Positions 39,160-50,765 of a stretch of 64,000 nucleotides of DNA are shown here, piece after piece (within the stretch, counting starts at the first letter, position 1; each line of letters begins with the position of its first letter). This DNA is from Panopea generosa (Eukaryota; Mollusca; Bivalvia; Adapedonta; Hiatellidae): NCBI GenBank assembly GCA_029582155.1, contig CM055896.1, forward strand, positions 23,403,184-23,467,183, in the 5' to 3' direction. The position numbers and the translations under genes were made by a program. The notes under the pieces are model-generated. The model was not told the origin of the DNA and did not search any database. It saw only the letters and a program-made list of their open reading frames with translations.

Positions 39160-39904
39160 TGAGACTGGGGCTTTACTTGTTGTATATATTTGGAGGTAAT
39201 TACATGTACATAAAGCTGGTGTGCCTCGATCGAAGTTGGTATTTGCCGGTGGTCAGTTAAGCAATAGGTGTGCTTATACAGACTTTGGTGTACACCGGGA
39301 CCCAGTTGTTTAAAGCACTGGTAGATTAACGCTACGTTAAGATGAAGCTTCGAATAATGATATTTTGAGATTTATTACAGTCACGATATAACCACATTAC
39401 TGGCGGTTGTAGCAAAATGCCAATCTATTTTATAATCCATTTTGCTTGGTATGGCAACTTTTAAAGATACTGAACATACAATATTTCACCTAATGGAGCG
39501 TTAGGCTAGCAGGACTTTGAACAATTCGGCCGAGGTACCTTTTTATTACATTCATCTATCGATCCTATTTACAACTTAAACTCAGAAATAATTAACAAAG
39601 TCTTTTTTATGATTGCTTTTAATAGCAATTTTCTTGTTGACCTTTTTTTCTCTCAGAAAACTATTCCAGTTATATAGTATATAGCACGTAACACATTATT
39701 ACGTGACTTTCTACTATATGTAAGCAACTAAATATGGTTGTTAACTGTAAAATAATATATGTTTAATATTCTGCGTCATATTAGTTTACTTAACCACTCT
39801 TTCCTGGGTTCGTAGAAGGTTTACCAGTACTCGAGCAAGCCATATCTGCAAGTAACTGATAACTTTCGCAGTTGATTCAACGACGAGAGACGACTGAGTG
39901 TGAG
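39160..39904. other. non-genic AT-rich DNA
   Basis: No gene, repeat or recognised element. Confidence 0.55.
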
Positions 39905-40012
39905 AAGCAGTGCCATGTATCAATCATCGCTGTGGCCGGGCAAAGATTCGAACTCACGATCCCTGGATTATAGACAGACGCTACCGACTGGGCTAACCTG
40001 TCCCGGCTCTGT
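39905..40012 (-). mobile_element. tRNA-derived SINE head
   Basis: Minus strand: GGGACAGGTTAGCCCAGTCG then GTAGCG form an A-box region, and GTGAGTTCGAATCTTTG a B box about 30 bases on. GCCGGG at the start and CCCGGC at the end can pair, but the T stem pairs at only three of five positions, so this is a SINE head rather than a working tRNA. A short non-tRNA tail (CAGCGATGATTGATACATGG) follows. Confidence 0.6.
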
Positions 40013-40080
40013 ATAATATAGCCTTAGCCTACTTGGCATATCAAAGTTTTGTTTGGCGGCGGGCAAAAGGTACATATGCT

Positions 40081-40205
40081 AATGATGAGCCTGATACAGT
40101 GTTTGTTATATTTAATTATCATAATGATGAACTTGATACAGTGTTTGTTATATTTAATTATCATAATGATGAGCTTGATACAGTGTTTGTTATATTTAAT
40201 TATTA
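40081..40205. repeat. 42-bp tandem repeat, three copies
   Basis: AATGATGA starts units at 40,081, 40,123 and 40,165, exactly 42 bp apart. Each continues with CTTGATACAGTGTTTGTTAT or a one-base variant. Confidence 0.95.
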
Positions 40206-40252
40206 GTAATAATACCACAAACCATGAACTTCGTATACACGTTCATTCAACA

Positions 40253-40254
<2 letters not shown>

Positions 40255-40312
<58 letters not shown>

Positions 40313-40313
40313 C
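40255..40313. repeat. CAA trinucleotide microsatellite
   Basis: About 19 uninterrupted ACA/CAA triplets. A forward frame reads it as polyglutamine (within 40,049-40,366), but nothing around it suggests a gene. Confidence 0.97.
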
Positions 40314-41472
40314 TCTGCAATGACTGTTATAGGTTGATGCATCGCCTCTCTGAACAACGAACTTAAGGACTTAGATCCTTAATCACTGACGAGAAGATTT
40401 GATGTTGTTGACTATATACCTTTTAACACCATACAACTTGGAGGGCGTCAGTAAAATTGCTTGAACGTCTCACACACCAATTAATTTTGTACTGTTCTAC
40501 ATATAGAGACATGCACTTCTGGAACACTGGATACATTACCAATGGTTCTAAAAGTGCCTTATTCCTATAGATAGTCCTCTGTTGGTCCAAATATGCAGAA
40601 AAAAACATGGGGTTGACCAGGTTGCTTTTTCACAATTTCGATGGTTTGATGGCACCCCTTCATTTTTGACAATTCTGCCCATTTGTTGCAGTGTATCACT
40701 ACGCATCTTTAAACTGTTATAGCATCATCAAACAGTTCCCAGGGTCACCCAAACTTTGCAGAAATCATGAAAATGTTCCAATGTTCCCATATGCACAAAG
40801 AAATATGACATTTTATGCATTTTTAAAAAAAAAATTACCCAACCGCTTTACACAGCTCTAATTTCTTGGGCGTAATAATCTTGCTACCGTCATGCAAGGG
40901 AGGTAATTGTTCAGTGAGACCTAAAAGTAAAACAAAATATGACATGAAGGAAGACTTAATTTTCTCACAATTCTAACAAAATGGATAAGATTGCTTGATA
41001 TGTGTGTTGACATTTTAGCAACATAAGCTACTTTGTCAATATTTTGACCGTTCCATTTTAATAGTCGTTACAGTAGCTTATTATGTTAACGAAAACTCCT
41101 AAATCAAACGGGTCTATGGTAAACGGCGGTCAGATCGTATGTATATGATTAAGAATTAGTCACTCCAGGATGCAAATAAACTTCACTTGTTTAAGCTTTT
41201 AAAACAACCCGCGTTGTAAATGAATATGTCTAATCGACAAGTTGGCATGACGTTTTCCACAAAATAGCGATAATTTTATAGGAAATAACCGTTCACTATC
41301 CGTTCAATATTCAAAATTAATTAAAAAAAATCTTAATTAATAAATAAATAGAGCTTAATAAATACATGTACAACCAGAACTATGATTTTATAATTATTCA
41401 TTGCATAATTCAGTTAGTAGTTAATACACCTATAAGCCTATAAGTGGAAAGTGCAGTTTATATACTATAAAT
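40314..41472. other. non-genic DNA, possible unclassified dispersed repeat
   Basis: No supported gene. Bases 40,600-40,930 are less AT-rich and end in CAAGGGAGGTAATTG, a word I associate with molluscan dispersed repeats; a related GAGGGAGGTAATG occurs at about 48,349. The LINE start may lie in the right part of this interval. Confidence 0.4.
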
Positions 41473-41671
41473 ATGTACCATACCAAATGTGCTTACCTGG
41501 TAAATGGAAATGTTCCACGCCATTTTGTAAAAATAGACATACCAAAAATTTATACAAACATTGAAACAGAATTACAATTTGAAAACATTACATTCGGAGA
41601 TATAAATGAGAATATCAAACATATTATCCAACACTGTAAATACGACCAGGACGAAAATAAAGAAGCATCTT

Positions 41672-41704
<33 letters not shown>

Positions 41705-41957
41705 CATCAAATGTGGTTGCTGACAAGATACGGATCTGTATAACAGTTCGGTGCAATTACAACAGCAAATATTGACGGAAGAAATATATGACATATCGAA
41801 TAATAGTTCATCAGAAATACAACCAATAGTGAATATTTCTGATGATATACAGATAGAAGAAGAAAAGGTCAACATGATTATCAGATTAGTCAATGCTATA
41901 AAGCAAGATGTAGACGGATTAAGAGACATTCATATTGACATTGTTTCAAGGTAGTTT
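41473..41957 (+). pseudogene. LINE ORF1 N-terminal part, frameshifted
   Basis: Two overlapping open frames (41,473-41,775 and 41,751-41,957) are consistent with one ORF1 broken by a frameshift near 41,710-41,750. The first starts MYHTKCAYLV and contains ten consecutive alanines from a GCA run. The second is acidic and Q/I/E-rich (ILTEEIYDI, IQIEEEKVNMI, IKQDVDGLRDI), which suggests a coiled coil before the esterase segment. Assignment to ORF1 rests on position upstream of the esterase and endonuclease; I cannot match it to a named family by sequence. Confidence 0.55.
41674..41703 (+). repeat. GCA microsatellite, ten triplets
   Basis: Ten GCA triplets inside the first ORF1 frame, read as alanine there. 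It lies next to the point where the ORF1 frame breaks. Confidence 0.95.
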
Positions 41958-42384
41958 GGGTGTATCAAGGATCAATTTCATGGCAAAAAAAACACAATGC
42001 AATGTAAATGCAAAGGCAGCAACAGTTCAAACTGAAAGGTAACAAGACGAAACTACTGAAATGAAACAACAAATCATCCGAAATTCTCCACAGGCGATTA
42101 AATTCAATTCAAGACACCATAAAAACGTTCCAAGAAATATGTATAGAAAATAAAATGAGTACATGTTCTCATAAATAAAATTTTTCCACATTAGAAACGT
42201 GTTAATTAACAGATGGCACTAAACAGACGCCCGTGGATACAAAAATGCCAGATACTCCTGTGAATGACATAGTAGAAACCAGATTACAGATATTACAACT
42301 TCACCTGGTATAATATTGCCCCAAACACATATGTCAGACGGTAATCGGTATCAAACCGGAACAAATGAAACCCCAAAAAGAACA

Positions 42385-42875
42385 TTATTAATAGGGGATT
42401 CTATCTTAAAATATATTAATCGCCGTTGCCTAAAAAATATGTGGATGTAAATACAATTAGAGGGTCGCGATGTCATCAAGTGATATAAAGACTTAAAACT
42501 ACCAACTTGAGAAAATAAGGCAACAATGTATTGTACATAAGCGGGAATGACGTCGCTGGTGGAAAACCGCTGCTAACGTTACACCAAAAGTATAAGGATA
42601 TCATATCGTTGCTGAAAAGATTTGACTGTACAGTATACATGTGCACACTGTGTCCTCGCAGTGATGTAGATATCATTCCAGTAAATGACATGATAAAACA
42701 ACTTAGCGAAGAATGCTTATTCAATACGTTGACGTATACTGTTCTTTTATATACGGAGACGGCAGTACAGTGTAGAAAAATGTGTACGTGATGGTATCTA
42801 TCTCGCAAATTGTGGAACACGCACCCTACTGCGCAACATAAACACAGATATTGTAATCTTACCTACCCAGTCTGG
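42385..42875 (+). pseudogene. LINE ORF1 esterase-like (SGNH) segment, broken
   Basis: LLIGDSILKYINRR at about 42,385 matches the nucleophile block (GDS) of SGNH esterases found in ORF1 of many CR1/L2-like LINEs. After frameshifts, NNVLYISGNDVAGG at 42,522 matches the GxND block, followed by CTVYMCTLCPRSDVD. VRDGIYLANCGTRTLLRNI at about 42,785 matches the DGxHL catalytic block, but the usual His reads Tyr. At least two frame changes and several stops lie between blocks. In active elements the domain belongs to the ORF1 protein; its exact role there is not settled. This copy is inactive. Confidence 0.75.
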
Positions 42876-43074
42876 AGATGGGAGGAAACGTCACATACAC
42901 TATTTCGAAAATCGTTGAGTGGTGGAATGAATAGTACGGAATCTGGATACGACAGAAACGGCGACAGGGTATCGTATCGACGGTGACCAATAATTTCTCC
43001 ATGGAAACGAGACAGTTTTTTTCGGCGCAGGTGTTCATGTGAGACCATAATATCTGGGAAACGGGAGCAGTGCC

Positions 43075-44035
43075 TTGGATACATATATAACTACGATAAC
43101 CTATACATTAGAACAATCAGCAAATACGAACTCTTTTGATAATCTTCACATCATATGCAGCGACGGTGGAGCTTTTCCATGTACTTATAAACACATTTCA
43201 TCAAATAATCTTATGAGTACAACCATTCCAGATTCGGCTAATTCTAACATTAACAATATATGTAGTACCGATGCTGTAGACTGCACATCGGATTCATATT
43301 TAATTTCTAAATGCTCATCTAACGATTTTTCAACTTCCACCATTAAGTCGCATTCCAATGCTATATCTTCAACTATTTTATCTAATAACCAATTTGCACC
43401 TAACTTTAATTCAGCTGGTTGTAAGAATAAAGGATTACATGTGGCATCCCTAAATATTCAACATGTGCTTCCGAAACTCTATGAAATCAAATTGATATTA
43501 CACGAAACACCATTAAACGTGTTTGGGTTACATGTATGTGAAACTTTCTTAACGAAGGATATAGATGACACAGAGCTAATGATCAATTGTTACATTTTTG
43601 AACGAAAGGTTAGATTAGGTGAAAGAGGAGGGGGAATTTTGATTTATTTAAACAATGATACTTCATAATGTCTTAGGTATGACCTTAAAAATGATATATT
43701 AGAATCGCTTTTTATTGAAGTAACACTACCAAACTGAAAATCTTTTCGGTTAAAGTTTATATACAAACCACCCAATGCTTTTAACATTGGATTAATATTT
43801 TTGAATGTCAGTTTAATTATGCCATTGATATTTTTCAAGAGACTTAATTATAATATATAATTATTAGGTGATTTTAATTTCGACTATAAGACATTGGTTA
43901 TACTAATTCTAGATAGGCTAGTTAAGTTGAAACTCTAGGTATTGTTCAAATGGTTAATGTTCCTACAAGAGTTACCAAGTAATTAAGTGATCACTATCCT
44001 GTTTGTTTTACCAGAAGCACCAATCAAAGCAGCAA
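43075..44035 (+). pseudogene. LINE ORF2 endonuclease (APE) region, broken
   Basis: The open frame 43,075-43,668 has a low-complexity leader rich in S, N and T, then the endonuclease begins KGLHVASLNIQHVLPKL (about 43,423) with the metal-binding Asn of LNI. Next come VCETFL (catalytic Glu) and RGGGILIYL. After a TAA at 43,666 further blocks survive in other frames: IYKPPNA (about 43,760), LLGDFNFDY at 43,862 and SDHYPV at 43,986, whose Asp-His is the catalytic pair. In active elements the enzyme nicks target DNA for target-primed reverse transcription. All key residues are visible, but stops and frame changes separate them. Confidence 0.88.
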
Positions 44036-44469
44036 TAATCTGCCTGCTACACACACATTTAAGGTCTTTTAATTACAATTTTAATGAAAATGCTTTTAGA
44101 TTTGATTTGATTCACGGATATAGATATTATAAATGAATCCAAACATCCGACTATTGGCCTTAATATATTTTATCGTGTGTTTAATAGTTTATCTTATCAA
44201 ACATGCGCCACTCAAAACAAAATGGTTGCACATGAGAAAAAAATCTCATCTGCAGATAACAATAAGGGCAGTACCAGTGTCAATAAACATAACGTTGGTA
44301 ATCATGTCACGACTGATTTACAGGAAATTGTAAATTTACTGAATTGTCATTTCATAAATGTGGCAGACATGATTACGAAATTGCCTTTACAGAAACACAC
44401 ATTTAAAAATCTGAAAACGTCTTTAGATAACTCGAAGAGAGTGAATTTTTCATCAATTGAATCACCCCT

Positions 44470-45230
44470 TTTGAGGTCAAGAAAAATATGGATTCATTGA
44501 ATATTAGAAAATATACTGGTCCAGATGGTATCGGTCCACGTATTTTAAAACTATGCTCAGACACTGTTACACAAACAATCTCAAACTTAATTAATCATGG
44601 TATATTTCCCGATTACCAATTCATAAAGATGGACCTAAAGACGATCCTAGTAATTATAGACCTATTTCTATTTTGTCAACATTATCAAAGATATTTGAAA
44701 GACATATATGTTACCAGTTACATACATATTTTGAACACACTGACGTCTTACATACAACTCAATCTGGATTCAGTAAAAAACACTCTTGCCAAACTGCCCT
44801 AACAAATGGATGAAGGAAGTTGATTCTGGAAAACTTGTAGGAAGTGTATTTTTGGATCTACATAAGGCATTTGATTTAGTAGACCACGATATTCTTTTAC
44901 ATAAATTGTACTCTATCATTTTACTGTACGTACAGTACAGTCGTTTTCGTCCTATCTAAAAAACAGATGTCAAATTGTTAAATTAGGCACCATTCATTCT
45001 GGCTGTTTACATATTAAAGCAGATGTCCCGCAAAGTTCAAGTCTAGGTCCTCCACTTTTCTTGATTTATTTTAATGATCTTCTGATTGTTGTTGATGACT
45101 CAAGTGTTGACATGTACGCCGATGATTCTACTATTCATGTTAGTGATTGTCACTTGTGGCAAATTGAAACAAAATTACAAAATGATGTTATAAAAGTCGG
45201 TGTAAAAAAATGATATGGCTCTAAATCCTA
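44470..45230 (+). pseudogene. LINE ORF2 reverse transcriptase, broken
   Basis: Ordered reverse transcriptase blocks: KYTGPDGIGPRILKL (about 44,508), HKDGPKDDPSNYRPISIL (about 44,623), TTQSGFSKKHSCQTAL (about 44,755), VFLDLHKAFDLVDH (about 44,847), VPQSSSLGPPLFLIYFNDL (about 45,025) and YADD at 45,115-45,126. The first catalytic Asp (in FLDL) and the YADD pair are intact. The usual VPQGS glycine reads serine. At least three frame changes and several stops interrupt the region. Active homologues copy the element's RNA at the nicked target. Confidence 0.92.
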
Positions 45231-45369
45231 ACAAAACTACATGTATGATTATTGGTACATATAATAAAAGTTAACATTCTGGAAAATTATGTATTCCAAT
45301 CAACAATACACAAATCAAACATAAAAGATTTCAAAACCTACTTGGCGTATTTATTGATGAAACATTAAG

Positions 45370-45979
45370 TTGGAGCAGTCAGTAAAGTATGTGATAAACT
45401 AAATTCAAAAGTATATCTATTTAGACGTATATCTAAATACTTAAATCTTGAAACGAAAAGTTTATTCTACAATGCGTATATTCAGCCTACATTGGACTAT
45501 TGATCGACTATTTTGGGTACTGGTACACTTTCTAATACTAATAAGATACTTAAAATACAGCAGAAAGCTGCTAGACTCATATTGAATGCACCGTAAAAAA
45601 CACCTTCTTTTAAACTTTTTAAATAACTTAGATGGTTATCATTTCCAGACAGAATAAAATATCATATTGGTATTTTCATATTTAAAGCAATTAATAATTA
45701 AGACCTTCATATATATGTAACCTTATTAAGATACCCATTAACACTCGGTATAATCCACGCTTAATTTCAAACATGGACATTATGCATCCAAAGGCTAAAA
45801 CTGAACTTCTTAAACGTGCATTTTCTTACTCTGCTATAGAAGTCTGGAACAATATACCTTCAACAATCAGAAAACTGAATAACGTAGCTACTTTTAAATA
45901 TGTGAATATGTCTGATTACTTAAACAACTTTCGCATGAAAATTACAATATTGCACTTTGTCATTGTTAACATTGTATAA
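45370..45979 (+). pseudogene. LINE ORF2 C-terminal tail
   Basis: After YADD, segments typical of the thumb and tail of CR1/L2-like ORF2 appear: KVCDKLNSKVYLFRRI, LETKSLFYNAYIQPTLDY (about 45,450), and in the open frame 45,773-45,979 LLKRAFSYSAIEVWNNIPST. The aromatic/Trp-Asn (VWNNIP) signature is common at the ends of such proteins. Stops interrupt the first part. Confidence 0.8.
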
Positions 45980-46095
45980 ATTTTTGCATATATATATATA
46001 TATTTTTTTTTTTTATTTCCTCCAAATTATACAGGAGAGCATATCCTCTCTAAAGAGTTTATCCTCTCTGAATAAAGACATTATTATTAATTAAG
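45980..46095 (+). other. LINE 3' UTR and tail
   Basis: A TA and T-rich run is followed by TCCTCTCTAAAGAG and TTATCCTCTCTGAATAAAG, then ATTATTATTAATTAA. A short hairpin (CTCTAAAGAG) just before a simple repeated tail fits a 3'-end recognition structure for the element's own reverse transcriptase. AATAAA is present. Confidence 0.65.
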
Positions 46096-46489
46096 CATGT
46101 CATTAACAAACCAAATAGGTGTTATTCTTTGTAATATTTGTCATTAGCGAAATGTTTCTATTATTTGCCGCCCATTGTAATTTGTTACAAGTAATTAATG
46201 TAATCAATAGTTTTAAAGTTCGTGGACCCAATTGCTAACTCTTGCCATTTGTATAAAGTGTGTATTTTTCTCTGTATAGAGATAAAAAACAATTGCTCAC
46301 GGGAGCAATAGAAACTTCTTAAGCTCAAAGATATCCCTTCATGCAAATAAAGTATATGTGATTACTTATTTATGTAGTGAATGTATCACGCAAAGTAAAT
46401 TGCTATGATGGCATAGTTCTGCCAGTCTTATAGTAACATATCCACTTCATTAAGTCAACTTCCGGAACGTATGATGTCGACATCTCACT
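46096..46489. other. non-genic AT-rich DNA
   Basis: About 390 bp between the LINE tail and the 70-bp repeat; nothing recognised. Confidence 0.55.
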
Positions 46490-47045
46490 CATTATACTTG
46501 ATATGTGTTGTATGTATGTTAATTGTGAGCATGCTGCTGTGATGGCTGTGTTCTCTATGTATTGTACTTGACATACGTAGTATGCATGTAAATTGTGATC
46601 ATGCTGCTGTGATGGTTGTGTTTTATATGTATTGTACTTGATATATGTAGTATGCATGTTAATTGTGATCATGCTGCTGTGATGGTTGTGTTCTGTATGC
46701 ATTGTACTTTATATACGTAGTATGTATGTTAATTGTGATCATGCTGCTGTGATGGTTGTGTTATGTATGTATGTACTTGATATGTGTAGTATGTATGTTA
46801 ATTGTGATCATGCTGCTGTGATGGTTGTGTTCTGTATGCATTGTACTTTATATACGTAGTATGTATGTTAATTGTGATAATGCTGCTGTGATGGTTATGT
46901 TATGTATATATGTACTTGATATATGTAGTATGTTTGTTAATTGTGATCATTCTGCTGCTGTGATAGTTGTGTTCTGTATGTATCGTACTTGATATATGTA
47001 GCATGTATTTTAATTGTGATCATGCTGCTGTGATAGTTGTGTCAT
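46490..47045. repeat. 70-bp tandem repeat, about eight copies
   Basis: The word AATTGTGA recurs at 46,521, 46,591, 46,661, 46,731, 46,800, 46,870, 46,939 and 47,012, spacings of 69-70 bp with one of 73. Each unit also has CATGCTGCTGTGATGGTTG and TTGTACTTGATATATGTAG or close variants. Confidence 0.95.
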
Positions 47046-48964
47046 TATAATGCTATGTCACTTGTTAGTTATTCACTTTCTTATTCATGTGTGGTGCTCA
47101 TTAATGGGTGTTTATGTCACTTTTCAACAGCAAGTTAAACAAACACATGTTAACTAAAAATCGGACGAACTCCCCATTTATATAGCTGTTATGATATGCA
47201 TTTTTTTCTTTTGCTCCTTGGTTTGTAAAATATATAAATAAACATGCCTGTCAACTATTTGTACGGTTTGTTGGGGGCCGACCCCCACAGACCTATTACG
47301 TGGTGATTAAATGGGTCATCATATATTTGGTGACTGAAGTTAAAATATAAAAAAACAAAAACCCAACAACACCAGTTTAACTAAATATCGGACGAAATCG
47401 AAAATAGATAAATAATGCTCAAAAAGCTTTAGCTTATATTTTATCTTGTAAAGGTAACATTTATTTATAATATATGTTTGCACAATTAACTCTATGACTT
47501 TATTGTATCTATCGTATTATATTTTTGAAAGATTTTGAGGTAAAGTAATTGTGACAGTTCAAAGTGTCTTTATAGAGGTCAAGAGGTGAAAAATTTAAGA
47601 ATGATATTAGTAGTTGTTAACTTTTTATTAATGTTTAATAAATAAAATTCATTTTCTTAAGAATATCTGCTGTAGTTTAAATTTACATATAAACGAAAGC
47701 CAGTTTGTTTTTGTTCTCCGGTTCTGACGACAACGCGTGTTATTCGTGTTATATTATATGGGAAACCAATCTCGTAAGATGCCATTATCGCGTGACTATG
47801 GAAGAAAATTTCTCCTAATTTAGAATATTGTATTTCTTTCTATACAAAACAAAAGAGTGCATCATCGTATTCTAACAGGATTATACTTCTCTGAGTATGT
47901 TACGTAAATTACCAGACAGGAAAAACATATATAAGCTTTGGAATCGTGAACTCAGTTTCTTCATTATTCATTCAGCAATTTCCTTGCAGAAAATCAGAGA
48001 TGTTGAAGGCATTTCGTGAAAAAGGTATCTCAGTAGAGTGTTAAATTACAGCGTGTTTGGAAAGTTGGAAGCAACACTTGTTGACAGCTACTGTACATGT
48101 ATTTAAATTATAGAACGTGGAAATAAATGTATTATCTAACATTCCTATTTTAAACTGGAATGTATGATACACATTCAAGGCGTGTGCAGAAATAACATAC
48201 AATATTGACAAATTACTTCAACATCGTCACCATACGTTTTAGATATATATATAAAGAGCACTTTGAAATCAAAGTTCATATTATGTTTCAATATCTAATA
48301 CATATTTATAATATTGTTTTTTTTTCTACCTGGGTATAAGAGGGAGGTAATGTCCGATAGACGGTTCCCAAATTGTTTTAAATAGTTTCAAGTCAGGAAC
48401 AGTGTTTTGAAAAGTATTATTGGAAAACAATCTAAATCTGGAAAAGAAATATCATCATGCAAATCACCTCCTTCTATAAACCTGATTCATTCAGTTTCCA
48501 ATTAACGAAACTTTTTCAGAAGGGTTAAATATGCATGAGCTCAGAAAGCGCATGGAAAACGTGCTTATGGTATTTATTTAGCAATATACTTTTTGCTAAA
48601 AAAAGTTTGAATTATTTACCCTGTACTTTATATTAATGTAAGTTCCAACAGTAAATTTAATACAACTCATAGTCCCATGTCGTTATCATTCACTGCTGAT
48701 TTGTAGTAACAATTAACGACAAGGATACATCTATAACGTTTATTATTAAGTACTAATACTGTGCAAATATATAACCGCACCAAAGATAATCATACTTTAA
48801 ATCACCAACAATGACCCGAGTTAAGTACACCTCAGGAGGTTTTTAGATATCAATTCAAAAAAAAAATTGGCATAATCTATTTCTAATTCAATATGCATAA
48901 GATTTGCTTTTTAACATTGACTGAACCCTTTTATGTCTGATTCACAAAACTATTTTTAGCTTTT
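47046..48964. other. non-genic AT-rich DNA with a paired motif and hairpin
   Basis: No supported gene. TAACTAAAAATCGGACGAA at about 47,151 is repeated as TAACTAAATATCGGACGAA at about 47,378, and between them lies a perfect six-base hairpin TGGGGGCCGACCCCCA (47,272-47,287). The arrangement could be the remains of a small element. The rest is plain. Confidence 0.5.
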
Positions 48965-50765
48965 AGCTCGTCTTTTTGAAAAAAAACGAAGAGCTATTGT
49001 CATGACCATGGCGTCGGCAGCGGCGTTGTCGTCGTCGTCATCTGCAGGTCAAAGTTTTAAATGTATCTTAGATTTTTCCTTGTTTCTGAACAAACTACTC
49101 ATGTTATGGTGACTAAATTTCATAAACACATTCATATTATGTTATAGAATCAATGTATATAATGTATATAGCTAACCTACCTAATCTTCCCTACTTTGGG
49201 CTTTAAAGCTTACGTTAAAGTTTTTTGTTTAGCTCGGGTTTGATTTTTTTTTTAAATCAATTTTATTTTTCAGTAATACTATTAATTCTGTAAACTGATC
49301 ACCATCAACTAAAAATGTTTCCATCACTGACCTTGACCTATTAATGGACTTGGTTAATACTGTCATTATCCGGTTAAAAGTTGTATGCGCCCAAAACTGT
49401 TATTGGGTATCTATATGAATTGTTGAACATGTAGATGTATCCAGATTCATAAATATATCACAGATTGGACAAATTTTGTATCATTGTTTGAATTTGCCAG
49501 GTCTATTGTCCCATATTTGCTTGGATACCTGCCCGAACCCGGCCAAGATCCCCCACCCTGCTGCCAATTTTTTTATTTTTGTTTTTAATTGTTTTGTATT
49601 AAATCAAATATTCTGTCCCATTTCAACTTTGTTACTGACCCCAAGACCCTCATCCCTACCCTTCCCCCAAATCCCTGCACATTTTTTAAAAAAACAATTG
49701 TTTTGTATTAAATCAAATATTCTGTCCCATTTCAACTTTGTTACTGACCCCAAGACCCTCATCCCTACCCTTCCCCCAAATCCCCGCACATTTTTTAAAA
49801 AAACAATTGTTTTGTATTAAATCAAATACTCTGCCCAATATCAACTTTGTTACCCCCGACACCCCACTCCACCCCCCATCCCCGCCCATTTTTTTTGGTT
49901 TTGTATTGAATCAAATACTCTGCCCATTTCAACTTTGATTCCGAACCTAAGACCCTCACCCCTACCCAACCCCCATCCCTGCCCGTTTTTTTTTTAATTT
50001 TGTTTTGTTTTAAATTAAATACTTTGCCCAATTTCAACTTTGTTACTGACCCCAAGGACCCCCCTCCCCCCCGCCCCCCCCCCCCCAGCCCCCGGCCCAT
50101 TTTTCTTTTCTTTTAAGTTTTGTTTTGTTTTGAATTTAATACTATTCTGCCCCTTTGTTACCAACCCCAAGACACCCCACCCGTCCAATTGTTGTTTTTT
50201 TTAATTTTGTTCTGTATTGAATTAGATACACGGTCCCGTTTTAACTTTGCTACACATCCCAAGATACCCCACCCCCTCCAACTTTTGTTTGATTAAAACT
50301 GCACAGCCCTGTTTACTAAACTTTGGTACATACACCCTCACATCCACACCCAGATTTTAAAAAAAATGTATTAAATTAAATACATTTCAGCTTAAGTACT
50401 GGCTAGCTAGCCTTAGCCAGACATAGACATAGTGTATATTCTGCCCTTATAGTCCTACTAGCACATACATGTATCTACTATTTTGCTAATATGAAAGATG
50501 GTTTCATTAATACAGATATATCTGTTTTTCTGATGGTACATTTTATAATAAACTGTTCTGTGACAAGACTAGAATAGTCGAGTTAACACTGTTCTTCGAC
50601 ATCTCTATTTTTTTGTGATTTTTTTTAAATCTATTTTATTTTTTCAGTAATAGTATTGATTTTTTAAACTAATCACCATCATGTTGAAAATTATTTTTTT
50701 CACTGACTTTGACCTATTTAATATATTTGGATAAAACGAGCGTCTGCACCCGCTTGTGGTGCTCT
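48965..50765. mobile_element. unclassified dispersed element with terminal hairpins
   Basis: The left end at 48,965 (AGCTCGTCTTTTTGAAAAA ... AGAGCT) can fold back through AGCTC/GAGCT. The right end carries GCGTCTGCACCCGC with a GCACC/GGTGC hairpin at 50,746-50,762. I recall both end sequences as common in bivalve genomes, unverified here. Inside, a segment beginning TTTTATTTTTCAGTAAT (about 49,261) recurs in diverged form at about 50,635, flanking a C-rich minisatellite. No coding capacity. The terminal hairpins invite comparison with Helitron-like elements, but no CTRR end is visible. Confidence 0.55.
49589..50330. repeat. 109-bp minisatellite, C-rich and decaying
   Basis: GTTTTGTATTAAATCAAAT occurs at about 49,591, 49,700 and 49,809, so the first units are 109 bp and nearly identical. 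About four more units, shorter and progressively diverged, follow to about 50,330. Each has an AT-rich half and a C-rich half (CCCCAAGACCCTCATCCC). The C tract at about 50,057-50,095 is extreme. Open frames in both directions reflect the repeat. Confidence 0.9.

Larger units (their letters stand above)
41473..46095 (+). mobile_element. degenerate APE-type LINE (CR1/L2-like)
   Basis: Pieces of a non-LTR retrotransposon lie in order on the plus strand: ORF1 N-terminal and coiled-coil-like segment (41,473-41,957), SGNH-esterase-like segment (42,385-42,875), apurinic endonuclease (43,423-44,035), reverse transcriptase (44,470-45,230), C-terminal tail (45,370-45,979), then a 3' UTR ending GAATAAAGACATTATTATT. 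Frames change and stops occur throughout, so it cannot be autonomous. Order, endonuclease and reverse transcriptase motifs place it with CR1/L2/Rex-like elements; the exact clade needs a tree. The 5' boundary is a guess set at the first open frame. The tail of ATT repeats marks the 3' end; no target duplication was established. Confidence 0.9.

Noticed and set aside
39933-40008. Functional tRNA gene on the minus strand
   Set aside because: Acceptor-like ends pair and the A and B boxes are good, but the T stem is poor and the A box sits too far from the 5' end for a normal tRNA fold; a SINE head fits better.
40049-40366. Polyglutamine protein
   Set aside because: The frame simply runs through the 42-bp repeat and the CAA microsatellite.
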